41,807 nucleotides of DNA from Saprospirales bacterium. Lineage in GTDB: Bacteria; Bacteroidota; Bacteroidia; Chitinophagales; Saprospiraceae. This document shows positions 18,801 through 27,616 of the stretch, piece after piece. Under the pieces are notes generated by a model that was not told the origin of the DNA, did not search any database, and saw only the letters and a program-made list of their open reading frames with translations. Numbering within the stretch: position 1 is the first letter of the stretch; every line of letters begins with the position of its first letter. Position numbers and translations under genes: made by a program. The stretch is from positions 1 to 41,807 of the forward strand of contig RECS01000097.1 in NCBI GenBank assembly GCA_007693915.1, given 5' to 3'.

Positions 18801-21800
18801 TCTCCGACATTAAAACTCAGGTTACCTCCACTCCAATTTTCAATATATTGGCCTCCGACAATATTCAGATCCAATGTTAAAATACCACTACAGTTGTCTG
18901 AAACATCAGGTCGTGCAATAAAGATATTTGCACTACAGCTCGTACTGGGAGTTGTAGAGATATTAATCGAATCCACACAGCTTATAATTGGTGCTGTGGT
19001 ATCCGCTACTTCTATTTTTTGCATAAACATGGTATCTACGGATGTTCCATCGCACCTCCATGCATTGATTAGCCACATCCTGTTAATCTTTTTCTTACAG
19101 CTACTATTGGTAAAGTAACTATCTGTGAAGCTTACATCAATCTTACAATCAACACTATTCGTTCCATCTAAATCAATTCCCTCAAATGATGGGAAACCGG
19201 TAAACTCCGGAGCTGGATTACCCTCTGCAGTTAAGGGAAAACCATAATCGCATAAAAGCGGATTTCCATTGTGAATTGTAAAATCACTAGGGAATATTAC
19301 ATCCTCAATATTTATCTGTCTGATAACAATCTCTTGTGTACAAGTATCTGATGTATTTCCACTTGAATCTATTGCGATATAAGTTCTTAAATAGCGTCTA
19401 ATGAAAAGTGAATCGCAGAAGTCAGGATCAGGTATTTCATTTAATAATTTGATTTCCTCTACATCACCACAATTGTCAAATGCAATCGGCAGTATAAAAT
19501 CACGGGTATCCAGACAGCTGACAGTATCATTTTGGCAAATAATAGTTGGAGGCAATTTATCTTCGATCAAAACATTTGCCCAACAAAAATTACCGGTTGG
19601 ATTTCCAAAAATATCCAATCTAGTTACTCTTACTACCAAAATTGAATCAAGATCCTCTATGGTGACGATATTGGTGTCTCTGTCCACTATGTCCAGAACA
19701 TACAAATCGTTTGCACAAGGTACTCCCGGCAAGATAATATCAGGTGTAAGTACCGCCTCACACTCATCATTTACTGAAACCTGAGTGTTCAGGATACATG
19801 GGATTTCATCATTTGGATCATTTGGAATATTCACTGCTACTGTAAACGAGCAAGTCAATACCGTATCTTCCATTTGGTTATTCCACTGATAGACTACCTC
19901 AGTGAATCCGAATGGGAACAATTCACCACTTGCTAACCCTTCCACCAATATCGGATCAAATCCACCATTGATTGGGCAGAAACCTGTACTTTCTATTTCA
20001 TAATCTACGATTTGCCCGCATAAGTCCAGATCAGGGTCAACTATTATACCATCCGGACAAACCATCATGCAGGGAATGGTATCGAGAACCATAAAGTACG
20101 ACATACACATCGCAGTTCTTTCACACTCATCTTCAGCAGAGTAATCAATCTGAATTTCTACTCCGCAAGAATTAGGGCTAACAAAATCACTTAAATCCGT
20201 GATTTGTAAGTCCCCACATCCTCCCGAGGTATTAAATCCACCTATCCATATATTGAAAGCGGTCTCTATGTCGTAAAAACTGTTTGGCAATGGACAATTG
20301 ACCATCACCGGATCAGGACAATTTACTTCAAGAGAATCTACTGAAATATTAAAAACTGAAGAACACTCCACGGTTCCCAAAGCGTCAGTAGCGACAAATA
20401 AAACCTCTACTATTCCACCACAAGTGTCGGGTGCCGAAAAGTTACTTAAGTCCGTAATTGAAGCAACATCACAACCTCCAGTTGCCTCAAATTCATTTAT
20501 CCATACATTGAATGCACTATCGATTTCAGCTTGATTACCCAAACAGGCCAGCATGGTAAACTGCTCAGGACAAGAGACCATCAAACTATCAATATCCCTA
20601 ACACTTAAGGTCGTACTCCATCCAGCTAAGTCCTCAATTTCGCAGCCATTAGCATCCACCACAGCGGTAAGGTTAATAGTATAAACACCTTCAGCCAAAA
20701 AACCGGAGAACAAAATATCTCCCTCATTTTCAACGGTTACAGTGCTATCAAGATTTGAATTTTGGGTAACTTCCCAACTAATGGTAAATGGTGTAACACC
20801 GGCAATTATTGATTCAAGTGTAATCTCTATTTCTAAAAAAGAGCAAAAGAAAAAATTGGAATTGAATCCTGCTATTTCTCCATTAATCGCAATGTTAATA
20901 TTAGGCTCTTCACAAAAACTTAGAGTAACTCTATTGTCATCATAATTCACATTAAAATCAATGCCATCAACGCTTATAGATGACCCCTGCTCAAACATGC
21001 CTTCAAGCGAGTTGGCCTCCAAAATCACAAATGACTCACCTGCAGTAGGAACGAATCCCTCAAGATTGACACCTAAAGTCGCGCCATTGAGATCTAATGT
21101 GCCACTTACAAAAGTTGAGTCATAATCAGTGCAGACCGCAGGGCCAGTAATGTCTACTAAAAAGTTAATGGTATTGTCAAGCGTTACATCTCCGGTTATT
21201 TCCACACAAGCAGGGCTATTACCTGTGGCGAGAGTAATGTCGTGGTTATTAGTGATTACATCCTCTGAAAAAGTACCTGCAAATATCCTTACAGTATCTC
21301 CCGGCATAGAATTGTCTATACCGTCCTGTATTCTACAATAAAAAACATCCTGAGTGGTATTTTTAACAAAATCTCCGGGACAACCATCACAATCACCAAT
21401 AGGATCAAAGCCGGGTGCATTGGCACCACTATCATCGCCGGAGGTGAGGAAAGGGTAAAAATTCACATCTCCTGTTCCAGTAATAGATGCTTCGAAATCA
21501 ATTTCATCACTCGTTCCAAACCAATTGCAACTAACATCAATGTCAAAATCAGAAAAAATGCTTGATCCAGAAATATTAATTAAAGAGTTTTCTGTTACCA
21601 ATAAATCAACAACTGAAGATGGAACTTGGTCAAAACTTAGGGCTATTGGAGTACCATCAATGATGTTATTTAAAATACTCAAATTATCCATACTTTCCCC
21701 GGAAACACCAGGTCGAATTCCAAAAACAGAAGTGTTTTGAATCAGATTATTCATAATGGTGGCATGACCTCCAGCCAATCGAATACCTTGCTCATTATCA

Positions 21801-22474
21801 ATAAATTCATTACCAAAAATTAAAATAGCTGGAGTACCTGAATGAAAATTGCCAAAAGATTGGATACCTCTTTCGCAATTACTGATACAATTCTCCAAAA
21901 TATAAGCATTTACTAATTCACTGTTCCCATCAAGTGATAAACCAAAACGGTATCCTTCAATATTATTCCCTTGCAGAGTCCAGTTTTGAGCAATAACAGG
22001 TGATGAGGAAGCGGTTGATATGCCTCTGTTATTTGGTGAACTGCCACTTTCCCAATTACCTTTTATAATATTGTTATAGATGCCTCCATCTTGTAAGCGC
22101 ACATTATTAATTGCTGTAGATGACCCACTCTCAATGGTAAAACCATCCAAAACAAAGTTATCAAGTGCATTTGATGATGAAACTGTTACAGTCCCCTCAA
22201 TTACAGCTTCACCTACTCCATCACGCGAAGGATCACATGCAGATGTATTTGCGAAAGGGCCATTTAAGGTCAAATTCGAGGTGCCACTAAAATTGATATC
22301 TTCAGTATAAGTCCCTGCCTCAACTAAAATAGAATCACCGGGGTCTGCCCCATCTATAGCAGCTTGAATAGTTTCAAAATCACATCCGCTAGCACAGACT
22401 GTATGCGTTGTTTGCGCCAATAAACTCGGCATTAGAAATAGAGCCATAAGGCTTGTTAGTACAAGTGTTTTCAT
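15878..22474 (-). CDS. ~2,200-residue T9SS type A client: beta-helix, HYR-like repeats, dockerin-like and cohesin-like modules
   Basis: I place the start at 22474 because it gives a textbook signal peptide (KTLVLTSLMALFLMPSLLAQ) with an A-rich start region; the frame is open 67 codons further but that extension looks non-coding. Mature protein: right-handed parallel beta-helix (about 20-345; starts with the TIQAAIDGADPGD signature), then many Cys-containing HYR-like repeats. Next come a carboxypeptidase-regulatory-like beta-sandwich (about 1790-1850), a two-repeat dockerin-like Ca-binding segment (about 1850-1903; second loop DIDNNGVVDVRD) and a cohesin-like domain (about 1975-2100). The type A sorting domain (about 2113-2198, NKPNPFNDQTIIGF) ends the protein. 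Expected location: extracellular or surface. It is a paralogue of the gene at the right end of the window. Function beyond surface or adhesive structure cannot be assigned. Confidence 0.88.
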   Translation of the reverse strand: MKTLVLTSLMALFLMPSLLAQTTHTVCASGCDFETIQAAIDGADPGDSILVEAGTYTEDINFSGTSNLTLNGPFANTSACDPSRDGVGEAVIEGTVTVSSSNALDNFVLDGFTIESGSSTAINNVRLQDGGIYNNIIKGNWESGSSPNNRGISTASSSPVIAQNWTLQGNNIEGYRFGLSLDGNSELVNAYILENCISNCERGIQSFGNFHSGTPAILIFGNEFIDNEQGIRLAGGHATIMNNLIQNTSVFGIRPGVSGESMDNLSILNNIIDGTPIALSFDQVPSSVVDLLVTENSLINISGSSIFSDFDIDVSCNWFGTSDEIDFEASITGTGDVNFYPFLTSGDDSGANAPGFDPIGDCDGCPGDFVKNTTQDVFYCRIQDGIDNSMPGDTVRIFAGTFSEDVITNNHDITLATGNSPACVEITGDVTLDNTINFLVDITGPAVCTDYDSTFVSGTLDLNGATLGVNLEGFVPTAGESFVILEANSLEGMFEQGSSISVDGIDFNVNYDDNRVTLSFCEEPNINIAINGEIAGFNSNFFFCSFLEIEITLESIIAGVTPFTISWEVTQNSNLDSTVTVENEGDILFSGFLAEGVYTINLTAVVDANGCEIEDLAGWSTTLSVRDIDSLMVSCPEQFTMLACLGNQAEIDSAFNVWINEFEATGGCDVASITDLSNFSAPDTCGGIVEVLFVATDALGTVECSSVFNISVDSLEVNCPDPVMVNCPLPNSFYDIETAFNIWIGGFNTSGGCGDLQITDLSDFVSPNSCGVEIQIDYSAEDECERTAMCMSYFMVLDTIPCMMVCPDGIIVDPDLDLCGQIVDYEIESTGFCPINGGFDPILVEGLASGELFPFGFTEVVYQWNNQMEDTVLTCSFTVAVNIPNDPNDEIPCILNTQVSVNDECEAVLTPDIILPGVPCANDLYVLDIVDRDTNIVTIEDLDSILVVRVTRLDIFGNPTGNFCWANVLIEDKLPPTIICQNDTVSCLDTRDFILPIAFDNCGDVEEIKLLNEIPDPDFCDSLFIRRYLRTYIAIDSSGNTSDTCTQEIVIRQINIEDVIFPSDFTIHNGNPLLCDYGFPLTAEGNPAPEFTGFPSFEGIDLDGTNSVDCKIDVSFTDSYFTNSSCKKKINRMWLINAWRCDGTSVDTMFMQKIEVADTTAPIISCVDSINISTTPSTSCSANIFIARPDVSDNCSGILTLDLNIVGGQYIENWSGGNLSFNVGETVVEFVAYDECLNRSTCETIVTVTDETPPIAVCKEKTVVGLTLDGTARVFAESFDNGSYDECGPVTLEVRRMDDGCDGAETKFAPHVDFFCCDLEDNPIMIVLKVTDEAGNTNECMVEIEVQDKLGSTIECPVDITVSCEYAFDPDDLSVFGTVVVLENLSDLQNPALDPRNPIIIDDSGNTNFSQPHNWGLDGYAYNHCEVTVAETSSSIFEECNRGTIIRTFTAMASNGTEAASCSQTIKIENISLFDSRRITWPADVILENVCMGADTDPSTTGEPEFTTNICENVAFSHYDQVFETGLSGDPVCFKIVRTWTVIDWCQRENGEFAMWSEQQTIKIVSDIGPEITECEDILVTSFDPDCGGAFVDLRQSATHECFDEFNLRWSYSIDIDNDGEFNHNQTSNPFANQLNPTNASGDYPIGTHRIVWTVLDDCNNNSTCQQIFEVRNATQPKVVCNSNLTVELMGMDTSGNNEFDFGMLEFNAKNADLHSFHPCGFDLTFAFSPDPADSTIVFDCNDYHNESVVVLVYAIASNGSYDRCAVTFFVQDNMNACENSGGSSGSGQGLIAGAIAMEDGRMVSSVEVSLEGSSKDPLMTQEDGDYLFSQMSYGGSYEVVPFKDDNPLAGVTTYDIALIQRHILGIRPFESPYQWIAADIDNNGVVDVRDVSQLRRLILGTNDHFANNTSWRFVDADYVFSAFNPLTEDFDEMYSIPVFDRSMPDVDFIGVKIGDIDMSVDPSGLHSSSNRSGDQLSLMLENRSFDAEEMIEVEVLASDFRNVDAMQFTLLFDNELILLADLQSAALEVSIENIGIQKLAKGVVPFSWNDVLPTTVSDDEVLFVLRFKTQKAGQLSDALEISSYLTESISYVEGKPMGTLLEFHEIVDDAGHFELFQNKPNPFNDQTIIGFNIAEDADATLTIFDISGRVMKVLEGNFHSGYNEIRIDNVSGWSSQIYYYRLDTEGFSATRRMLLVK

Positions 22475-23299
22475 TTTTTTATTGTTTTTGGAATAATAGA
22501 AGTACAGAGGGTGTATGACACCTCCGGATTTGCTAATAGGATGAATTATTCTGGATAAATGGGGGGAAAGCAGGGCTCTTTTCAAGAAAGCATTAACCTG
22601 ACTATCTCTATTGGATAACAGGTTTTTTGAGACTCTCCCACACCAATGGATAGGGGTATTCTTCATTTTGAACAATGTTTTAGTTAGTTTTCTTATTTCG
22701 ATGCTGCACTCTTTTCCTCAAAAGACTATTGAATAGAATTCATCAAAAAATAGCACAAGCAATTTTATCCTGCTTTATCTATGCGTAGGGTCATTTAAAA
22801 TGGCAATGAACCCATTCTATTTAATCAGGTTTGAAAATGATCCGCGCTTGGCAAATCACTGAAGGTTGGAAATATATTATCGTAGGTTTGTATATGAATA
22901 CATCTAATCTACAGTTGCAAATATATTACGTTTTTTATTAATGTATGTAATTTTCTCCAAAAAAAATCTATTTTTAATTTTCAAAACATCCTTATTTAAT
23001 TGATTTACAGGTTTTTATCTACAGAAAAAAGATTTGTTTTTTTTGTACAAAGCTATTGAGGTAAATTAAGCCCTTTCAAAGTTTAACCTTAAAAAAGTCA
23101 GAATTAGACACTTTTCGAATATTCCCTTGCCCTATCAATATTTGAATAACAATAAGTTAACTGTATATAGGACTACTACAAATCTTACATAATCAACTGT
23201 TTATCAATCTTTTATATTGGCAGCAAAAAAATATAGGCGGTTCTTTTGACAAAAACGGCATATATTTCAAATTTAATCAGCAAAATACACCTCCACAAA
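22475..23299. other. Long divergent intergenic region
   Basis: About 860 bp separate the start of the giant minus-strand gene from the plus-strand HYC_CC_PP gene. The DNA is very AT-rich. An imperfect hairpin (GAGGGTGT...ACACCTC) lies near 22506-22523 in the presumed leader of the giant gene. The nearest exact minus-strand TAnnTTTG is at 22918-22925, about 440 nt from that start, so the leader may be long or the promoter of another type. No RNA gene or protein gene was recognised. Confidence 0.45.
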
Positions 23300-23330
23300 T
23301 TTGAAAATTTGAAGACATTTTGTAATTTTG
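23300..23330 (+). promoter_or_regulatory. Full Bacteroidota promoter, TTTG-N19-TAATTTTG
   Basis: TTTG at 23300-23303, exactly 19 nt, then TAATTTTG at 23323-23330. This matches both halves and the spacing of the Bacteroidota vegetative promoter. The ATG of the HYC_CC_PP gene is only 6 nt further on, so the mRNA should be leaderless or nearly so. Confidence 0.75.
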
Positions 23331-23336
23331 CACCTT

Positions 23337-23801
23337 ATGCAAAGTTTTCAAAAATCTGTGGTGCTTGTACTGATGCAATTGCTTCTGCTCTCGCAGATTC
23401 ATTTGTCTGTATATGCCATCCACTGTCTTTGCACAGGAGAAGTCCACCTTTCCCTTTCCGCTGAAAAAGAATGTACCGCAGAAGAATGCAATAGTCTTAT
23501 GTCCGATTGCTGTGCTTCCGGAGAAAGCTGTTCAGCCGACGATCATCTAGTGACTTCTAAAGATGGTAGCTGTCACGCTCCCAAGGCCACTATTGATATT
23601 GGTCTTGATCTTGAAGCCACTATTTCTGTGGCATCAGAAACTCAGTCAGAGATTCGCTCTTCTGATGTTCCGCTTTTTCTGCTTTTTACACAATTAAAAA
23701 TACCTCACTCTTGCGAATCTGCACATACCGTTGAAGCTCCATTGGGGATAGAGAATCCCCCGGGATTCAGGTATATTGTATTCGGTGAAATGCTCTGCTA
23801 A
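23337..23801 (+). CDS. HYC_CC_PP family small exported protein
   Basis: A 154-residue protein with an N-terminal signal segment (about 8-27). It shows the three hallmarks that name the family: an HxC-type motif just after the signal (H29-C30, then C32), a CC pair (C58-C59) and PP near the end (P141-P142), plus further cysteines and histidines (CH at 79-80, HSC at 124-126). Members are Bacteroidota periplasmic or envelope proteins usually encoded just before a TonB-dependent receptor, as here (74-nt gap), and are suspected of metal binding; no biochemical role is established to my knowledge. The ATG at 23337 is preferred over the TTG at 23328 because the latter lies inside the promoter -7 box. 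Confidence 0.72.
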   Translation: MQSFQKSVVLVLMQLLLLSQIHLSVYAIHCLCTGEVHLSLSAEKECTAEECNSLMSDCCASGESCSADDHLVTSKDGSCHAPKATIDIGLDLEATISVASETQSEIRSSDVPLFLLFTQLKIPHSCESAHTVEAPLGIENPPGFRYIVFGEMLC

Positions 23802-23816
23802 CCAATGCATTTGTTT

Positions 23817-23853
23817 TTTTCTGCTGCCATTAATGCAGCGGTTCTACTTTTTT
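23817..23853 (+). terminator. Possible weak attenuator between HYC_CC_PP and receptor genes
   Basis: A short stem GCTGC (23823-23827) and GCAGC (23835-23839) with a 7-nt loop, followed ten bases later by a run of T. It is weak (5 bp) and might reduce read-through from the small gene into the receptor gene. No separate promoter consensus was seen for the receptor. Confidence 0.3.
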
Positions 23854-23875
23854 TAAATCATAAAAAACAAAACAA

Positions 23876-26092
23876 ATGCGAATTCTAATCAATCTTTTTT
23901 TAATACTTTTTATCAGCTCTCCATTAGCCGCTCAGCAATTGACCGGGCAGCTTGTAGATGAAAACAATGAACCCATAATTGGTGCCACTGTCCGTTGGGA
24001 AGGAGAGCAATCAGGCACCTATACCTCACCGGAAGGTGAATTTGAATTACCGGCAAAAAATCACATCCATACCCTGATCATTTCCTATGTCGGCTACGAA
24101 ACGCTTACCATAGAAGTTCAGCCTGATAGTAAATTCCTCATCCTTGAATTAAGTGAGGGAACTTCACTAGAGGCAATAGAAGTCAGGGCACGGCTTTCAG
24201 ACAACAGGGTAAGCTTACTGTCAAATCAGAATATTGAATCAATCAGTGCTTGTGAGTTAAAAAAAGCTGCCTGTTGTAATCTATCCGAAAGCTTTGATAC
24301 CAACGCCTCCATTAATGTAGGTTCTTCTAACTCACTAATAGGCATGAAAGAAATGGAAATGCTCGGTCTCAGAGGTCTTTACACTCAACTTCAGATTGAA
24401 AACAGGCCAACTTTTCAGGATTTATCCTATCCCTGGTCATTGGAATTTATTCCCGGTCCCTGGATCGAAGGCATTCAGATAGCGAAAGGAGCAAGTACAG
24501 TACTCAGTGGAACTGAAGGACTTACCGGAAAAATCAATACTGAATTAATCAAACCCAATGATGCGCCCAGCGTTTTTATCAATCTTTTTGCGGCTACAGA
24601 GGGAAGAATGGAAGCCAATGTACACCTTAATACCCGCATTAATGAAAATTGGAGTACAGGTATATTGATGCATTCCAACAGAATGCAAAATGAAATAGAT
24701 CACCATGGAAATGGGTTTCTTGATCTGCCATTGAAGGAGAACTACACCTTTTTATACAGATTGCTTCACGAAAGCGATAATCTATATGGAGATGCGAACC
24801 TGTTGTTTTTAAATACAGACATTCAGGGGGGACAAATCAGCTCTGCTTCAGAAACCCCGTATCTCATAGAATCCAACATCAGAAGATGGGAAGCCTTCGG
24901 TAAATTGGGCTATTTTGGCTTTGAGGACCCGACTAAATCTGTTGCCCTCATCTGGCACTATATCCATCATGACAACCTAAATAATTTTGGGAATAGAAAC
25001 CATCATGGCATACAGAATTCCGCCTATGCCAATCTCCTTTTTAAAACTGATGTATTTAATCCTGCTCACAACTTCTTCTCCGGGATGAGTTTCCAATATG
25101 ACGATATTGATGAGGTCATGGATGGTACAGATTATTCCCGAATGAACCGACAGACTGGAATATTTACGGAGTATAGTTTTAATCCTGCTTCTTCACTCGA
25201 TGGAAATTACTCCGGTTTTCTAAATGATTTTGGCTTAATGGTAGGACTAAGACTTGATCACCACAATCATCACGATTGGTTGTTTACTCCTACCATGAGC
25301 GCCAAATACAACATCACTGCTTTTACAGTATTGAGGGTAAATGCGGGAAGGTCTTTCAGGACGCCTCATATTATCACGGATAACCTTTCTGCACTTACGA
25401 GCAACAGAGCGTTTATCGTTGAAGAAGAGCCTGCCATTGAGGAGGGCTGGAATTTTGGCTTTAATCTCGCTACTGAATTTATGCTGGGCATGAAACAGGC
25501 ATCTTTTTTCTTCGATGCTTATCATACCTTTTTCAACAATCAAATGGTGGTGGATAGGGATATCAATGTTAACGAAATCAGAGTCTATAATCTCGATGGA
25601 AAATCCTATGCTAATAGTTTGTTGGCAGCCGCACAAATAGCCTGGACAGAAAATTTTAGCTCAAAGGCGGGGGTAAAGTTTAATGATGTACACATTACGC
25701 AGGGTGGACAATTAGACCGTGCACCGATGATCGCAAGATGGAATATATTGAAAGCCATAGATTGGGAAAGCACCAATCAAAAATGGATGTTCAATGCCAC
25801 CTGGAACTGGACCAAACCGGGTAGATTCCCCGATTTAACCGGTGTACCGAAAAATTTACTAAATGATTTTACCTCTGAATTGAGATCATTTGGAATCATC
25901 AATGCACAGTTGACCAAGCGATTCAGTTGGATAGAATTCTATGCGGGTGTGGAAAATATCACCAATGTATTTTTACACAATCCGATTTTGTCATCAGCTG
26001 ATCCTTACGGACCTTATTTTGATGCATCTTTGGCTTACATGCCAACACATGGAAGAAAAGGGTATATTGGGCTTAGGTTTGAGATACAATAA
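23876..26092 (+). CDS. TonB-dependent receptor, His-rich, probable metal uptake
   Basis: A 738-residue outer-membrane receptor with a signal peptide (1-19, ending PLAA|Q). A carboxypeptidase-like regulatory domain (about 21-95; GQLVDENNEPIIGATV) precedes the plug (about 120-225), which contains a cysteine group C126, C133, C134 in KKAACCNLSESF, and then a beta-barrel ending in an aromatic-rich strand (GYIGLRFEIQ). The barrel loops are rich in histidine: DHHGNG (about 275), WHYIHHDN (about 361), NRNHHG (about 373) and DHHNHHDW (about 462). Together with the HYC_CC_PP gene directly upstream this suggests import or sensing of a transition metal such as copper or zinc; the metal is inference. It is shorter than SusC-type receptors and has no SusD partner. 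A perfect hairpin lies 100 bp downstream. Confidence 0.85.
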   Translation: MRILINLFLILFISSPLAAQQLTGQLVDENNEPIIGATVRWEGEQSGTYTSPEGEFELPAKNHIHTLIISYVGYETLTIEVQPDSKFLILELSEGTSLEAIEVRARLSDNRVSLLSNQNIESISACELKKAACCNLSESFDTNASINVGSSNSLIGMKEMEMLGLRGLYTQLQIENRPTFQDLSYPWSLEFIPGPWIEGIQIAKGASTVLSGTEGLTGKINTELIKPNDAPSVFINLFAATEGRMEANVHLNTRINENWSTGILMHSNRMQNEIDHHGNGFLDLPLKENYTFLYRLLHESDNLYGDANLLFLNTDIQGGQISSASETPYLIESNIRRWEAFGKLGYFGFEDPTKSVALIWHYIHHDNLNNFGNRNHHGIQNSAYANLLFKTDVFNPAHNFFSGMSFQYDDIDEVMDGTDYSRMNRQTGIFTEYSFNPASSLDGNYSGFLNDFGLMVGLRLDHHNHHDWLFTPTMSAKYNITAFTVLRVNAGRSFRTPHIITDNLSALTSNRAFIVEEEPAIEEGWNFGFNLATEFMLGMKQASFFFDAYHTFFNNQMVVDRDINVNEIRVYNLDGKSYANSLLAAAQIAWTENFSSKAGVKFNDVHITQGGQLDRAPMIARWNILKAIDWESTNQKWMFNATWNWTKPGRFPDLTGVPKNLLNDFTSELRSFGIINAQLTKRFSWIEFYAGVENITNVFLHNPILSSADPYGPYFDASLAYMPTHGRKGYIGLRFEIQ

Positions 26093-26520
26093 ATATTTGT
26101 CGATTTAGCTAAAACTAAAATTGGAATAAAATAAGAACAAATTAAGATCTTGTTAGGTCCATTAAATTTAGTGGAAAATAGTGATCTTTCCGTTTAACAA
26201 CCATGAGGTTAGCTCATGGTTGTTAAACAGGATTATTCATGAGATTTCGTTTCGAAAAGCAAAAATGACAATAGAATTGGGCAGCGCAGAAATATTTATC
26301 TAAAGGAATTGTAGTCCAATTTTGAGGATAACAAATTTCGAGCATTTTCAATTATAGCCGACAGTTTGGCTTTGCAGTAGAAATTTTGTGAATAATCCGA
26401 CTTAATAATTGGTACTTTCCGTGTCGGTCTCAATCAGTTCTAATTTTTTGAGTATTTAAAGTAATTAGCATTCATCACAAAAAGAGATCATATTTATTTA
26501 CTTGAAGCCAACAATTATCA
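26093..26520. other. Intergenic region, accessory-looking
   Basis: Apart from the 16-bp inverted repeat, no gene or RNA was recognised in this AT-rich stretch. It and the gap at 27443-27616 flank the lone Fic-fusion gene, which looks like an accessory insertion between core-type genes. Confidence 0.4.
26192..26228. repeat. Perfect 16-bp inverted repeat (hairpin)
   Basis: GTTTAACAACCATGAG (26192-26207) is followed by a 5-nt loop GTTAG and its exact reverse complement (26213-26228). There is no T run on either side, so it does not look like an intrinsic terminator. It lies 100 bp after the receptor gene in a 468-bp gap before the Fic gene. Confidence 0.85.
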
Positions 26521-26528
26521 TAATTTTG
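26521..26528 (+). promoter_or_regulatory. -7 box for Bro-N/Fic gene (TAATTTTG)
   Basis: Exact TAnnTTTG match 32 nt before the ATG at 26561. No TTTG at 19-nt spacing (a TTG occurs 16 nt upstream). Confidence 0.4.
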
Positions 26529-26560
26529 AGATATAGTATCATAGAATAATAATTTTAGTC

Positions 26561-27442
26561 ATGAGCAACTCAAAAACTTCCATTCGTTTCTATGACGACC
26601 GCAAGGTCAGAGCTATTTGGGATGAAGAAAATGCCAAGTGGTGGTTTTCTGTTTTGGATATTATTGCAGTACTTACCGATCAAGATGACTATTCAAAAAA
26701 CCGCAACTATTGGAAATACCTCAAAGCAAAATTAAAGAAAGAAAACAGCAAAGTGGTTAGTATCACTACCCAGTTGAAACTTCTTGCACCTGATGGCAAA
26801 AAACGTCTTTCTGATATGTTAGATTATAATGGCATAATTGCATTGGGTAAAGAGTTTCCCGGAAAAAAAGCAAACCGATTTATTGAGTGGTTTACATACA
26901 GTGATGAGAGTATAGACGGGAAAAGCAAAAGAAAAGCTTATGCTTTATTTGATAGCTCGTTTATCGAAAGCATAGAAGTTGGTACCACTAAAGGACTGCA
27001 ACAAATTCATGCTTATCTATTTGGAGGACTATATGATTTTGCAGGACAAATCAGGCAAAAAAATATTTCAAAAGGAGGTTTCCAATTTGCTGCATCACGC
27101 TTTTTAGACGAAACATTAAAGCAGATAGAAACATTGCCTGAAAGTACATTTGACGATATCATAAACAAATATATTGAAATGAACATCGCACATCCTTTCT
27201 TGGAGGGCAACGGTAGAAGCGCTCGAATATGGTTGGATTTGATGTTAAAAAGGAATCTTAATAAATGCGTTGATTGGAGTAAAATCAGCAAACATGACTA
27301 CATGAATGCAATGATAATAAGTCCAACAAAAGGTAAAACTCTGAAGTCTCTTTTATTTGATGCACTTACTGACAAAATAAATGATCGTGAAATGTTTATC
27401 AAAGGAATTGACTATTCTTATTACTATGAAGAAAATGATTAA
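26561..27442 (+). CDS. Bro-N / Fic domain fusion protein
   Basis: A 293-residue cytoplasmic protein. Residues about 6-112 resemble the Bro-N antirepressor domain of phage and toxin-related proteins ([34 protein letters not shown]). Residues about 125-275 form a Fic domain with an intact active-site loop [12 protein letters not shown] (211-222), so H211 and both phosphate-binding residues are present. Such enzymes transfer AMP (or another phosphate-linked group) to target hydroxyls and often act as toxins. No separate FicA-type antitoxin gene is adjacent. The C-terminus (S286-YYYEEN-D293) nearly matches the inhibitory motif (S/T)xxxE(G/N) found at the C-terminus of self-inhibited class III Fic proteins. 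The gene stands alone between long non-coding gaps, which suggests horizontal origin. Target unknown. Confidence 0.82.
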   Translation: MSNSKTSIRFYDDRKVRAIWDEENAKWWFSVLDIIAVLTDQDDYSKNRNYWKYLKAKLKKENSKVVSITTQLKLLAPDGKKRLSDMLDYNGIIALGKEFPGKKANRFIEWFTYSDESIDGKSKRKAYALFDSSFIESIEVGTTKGLQQIHAYLFGGLYDFAGQIRQKNISKGGFQFAASRFLDETLKQIETLPESTFDDIINKYIEMNIAHPFLEGNGRSARIWLDLMLKRNLNKCVDWSKISKHDYMNAMIISPTKGKTLKSLLFDALTDKINDREMFIKGIDYSYYYEEND

Positions 27443-27546
27443 AAACCAGAAATTACAAAACGCGGCTTACTATCAATAAGTTGACGATATGCAATTAATC
27501 GATACCTGCTAATAATGGACTGAGTGGATTCGATAATCTTTGACAT
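27439..27546 (-). CDS. Doubtful 35-residue ORF opposite the Fic gene end
   Basis: A minus-strand frame from an ATG at 27546 to a stop overlapping the Fic stop codon encodes 35 residues ([17 protein letters not shown]...). The frame is open about 20 codons further upstream without an ATG (...VTDGRFKRRK). Its composition is protein-like but I recognise no family. It may be a gene remnant or chance. Confidence 0.2.
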   Translation of the reverse strand: MSKIIESTQSIISRYRLIAYRQLIDSKPRFVISGF

Positions 27547-27616
27547 TTTTCTTCGTTTAAATCGACCATCAGTCACTTGAATGAAATTAAAGACATGGGT
27601 TTGATCATATGATTAA

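Noticed and set aside
22475-22675. 67-codon N-terminal extension of the giant beta-helix protein
   Set aside because: The ATG at 22474 gives a normal signal peptide; the extension would bury it and has no secretion or domain features.
26192-26228. Intrinsic terminator for the TonB receptor gene
   Set aside because: The hairpin is strong but neither side has a T tract and it is 100 bp past the stop.
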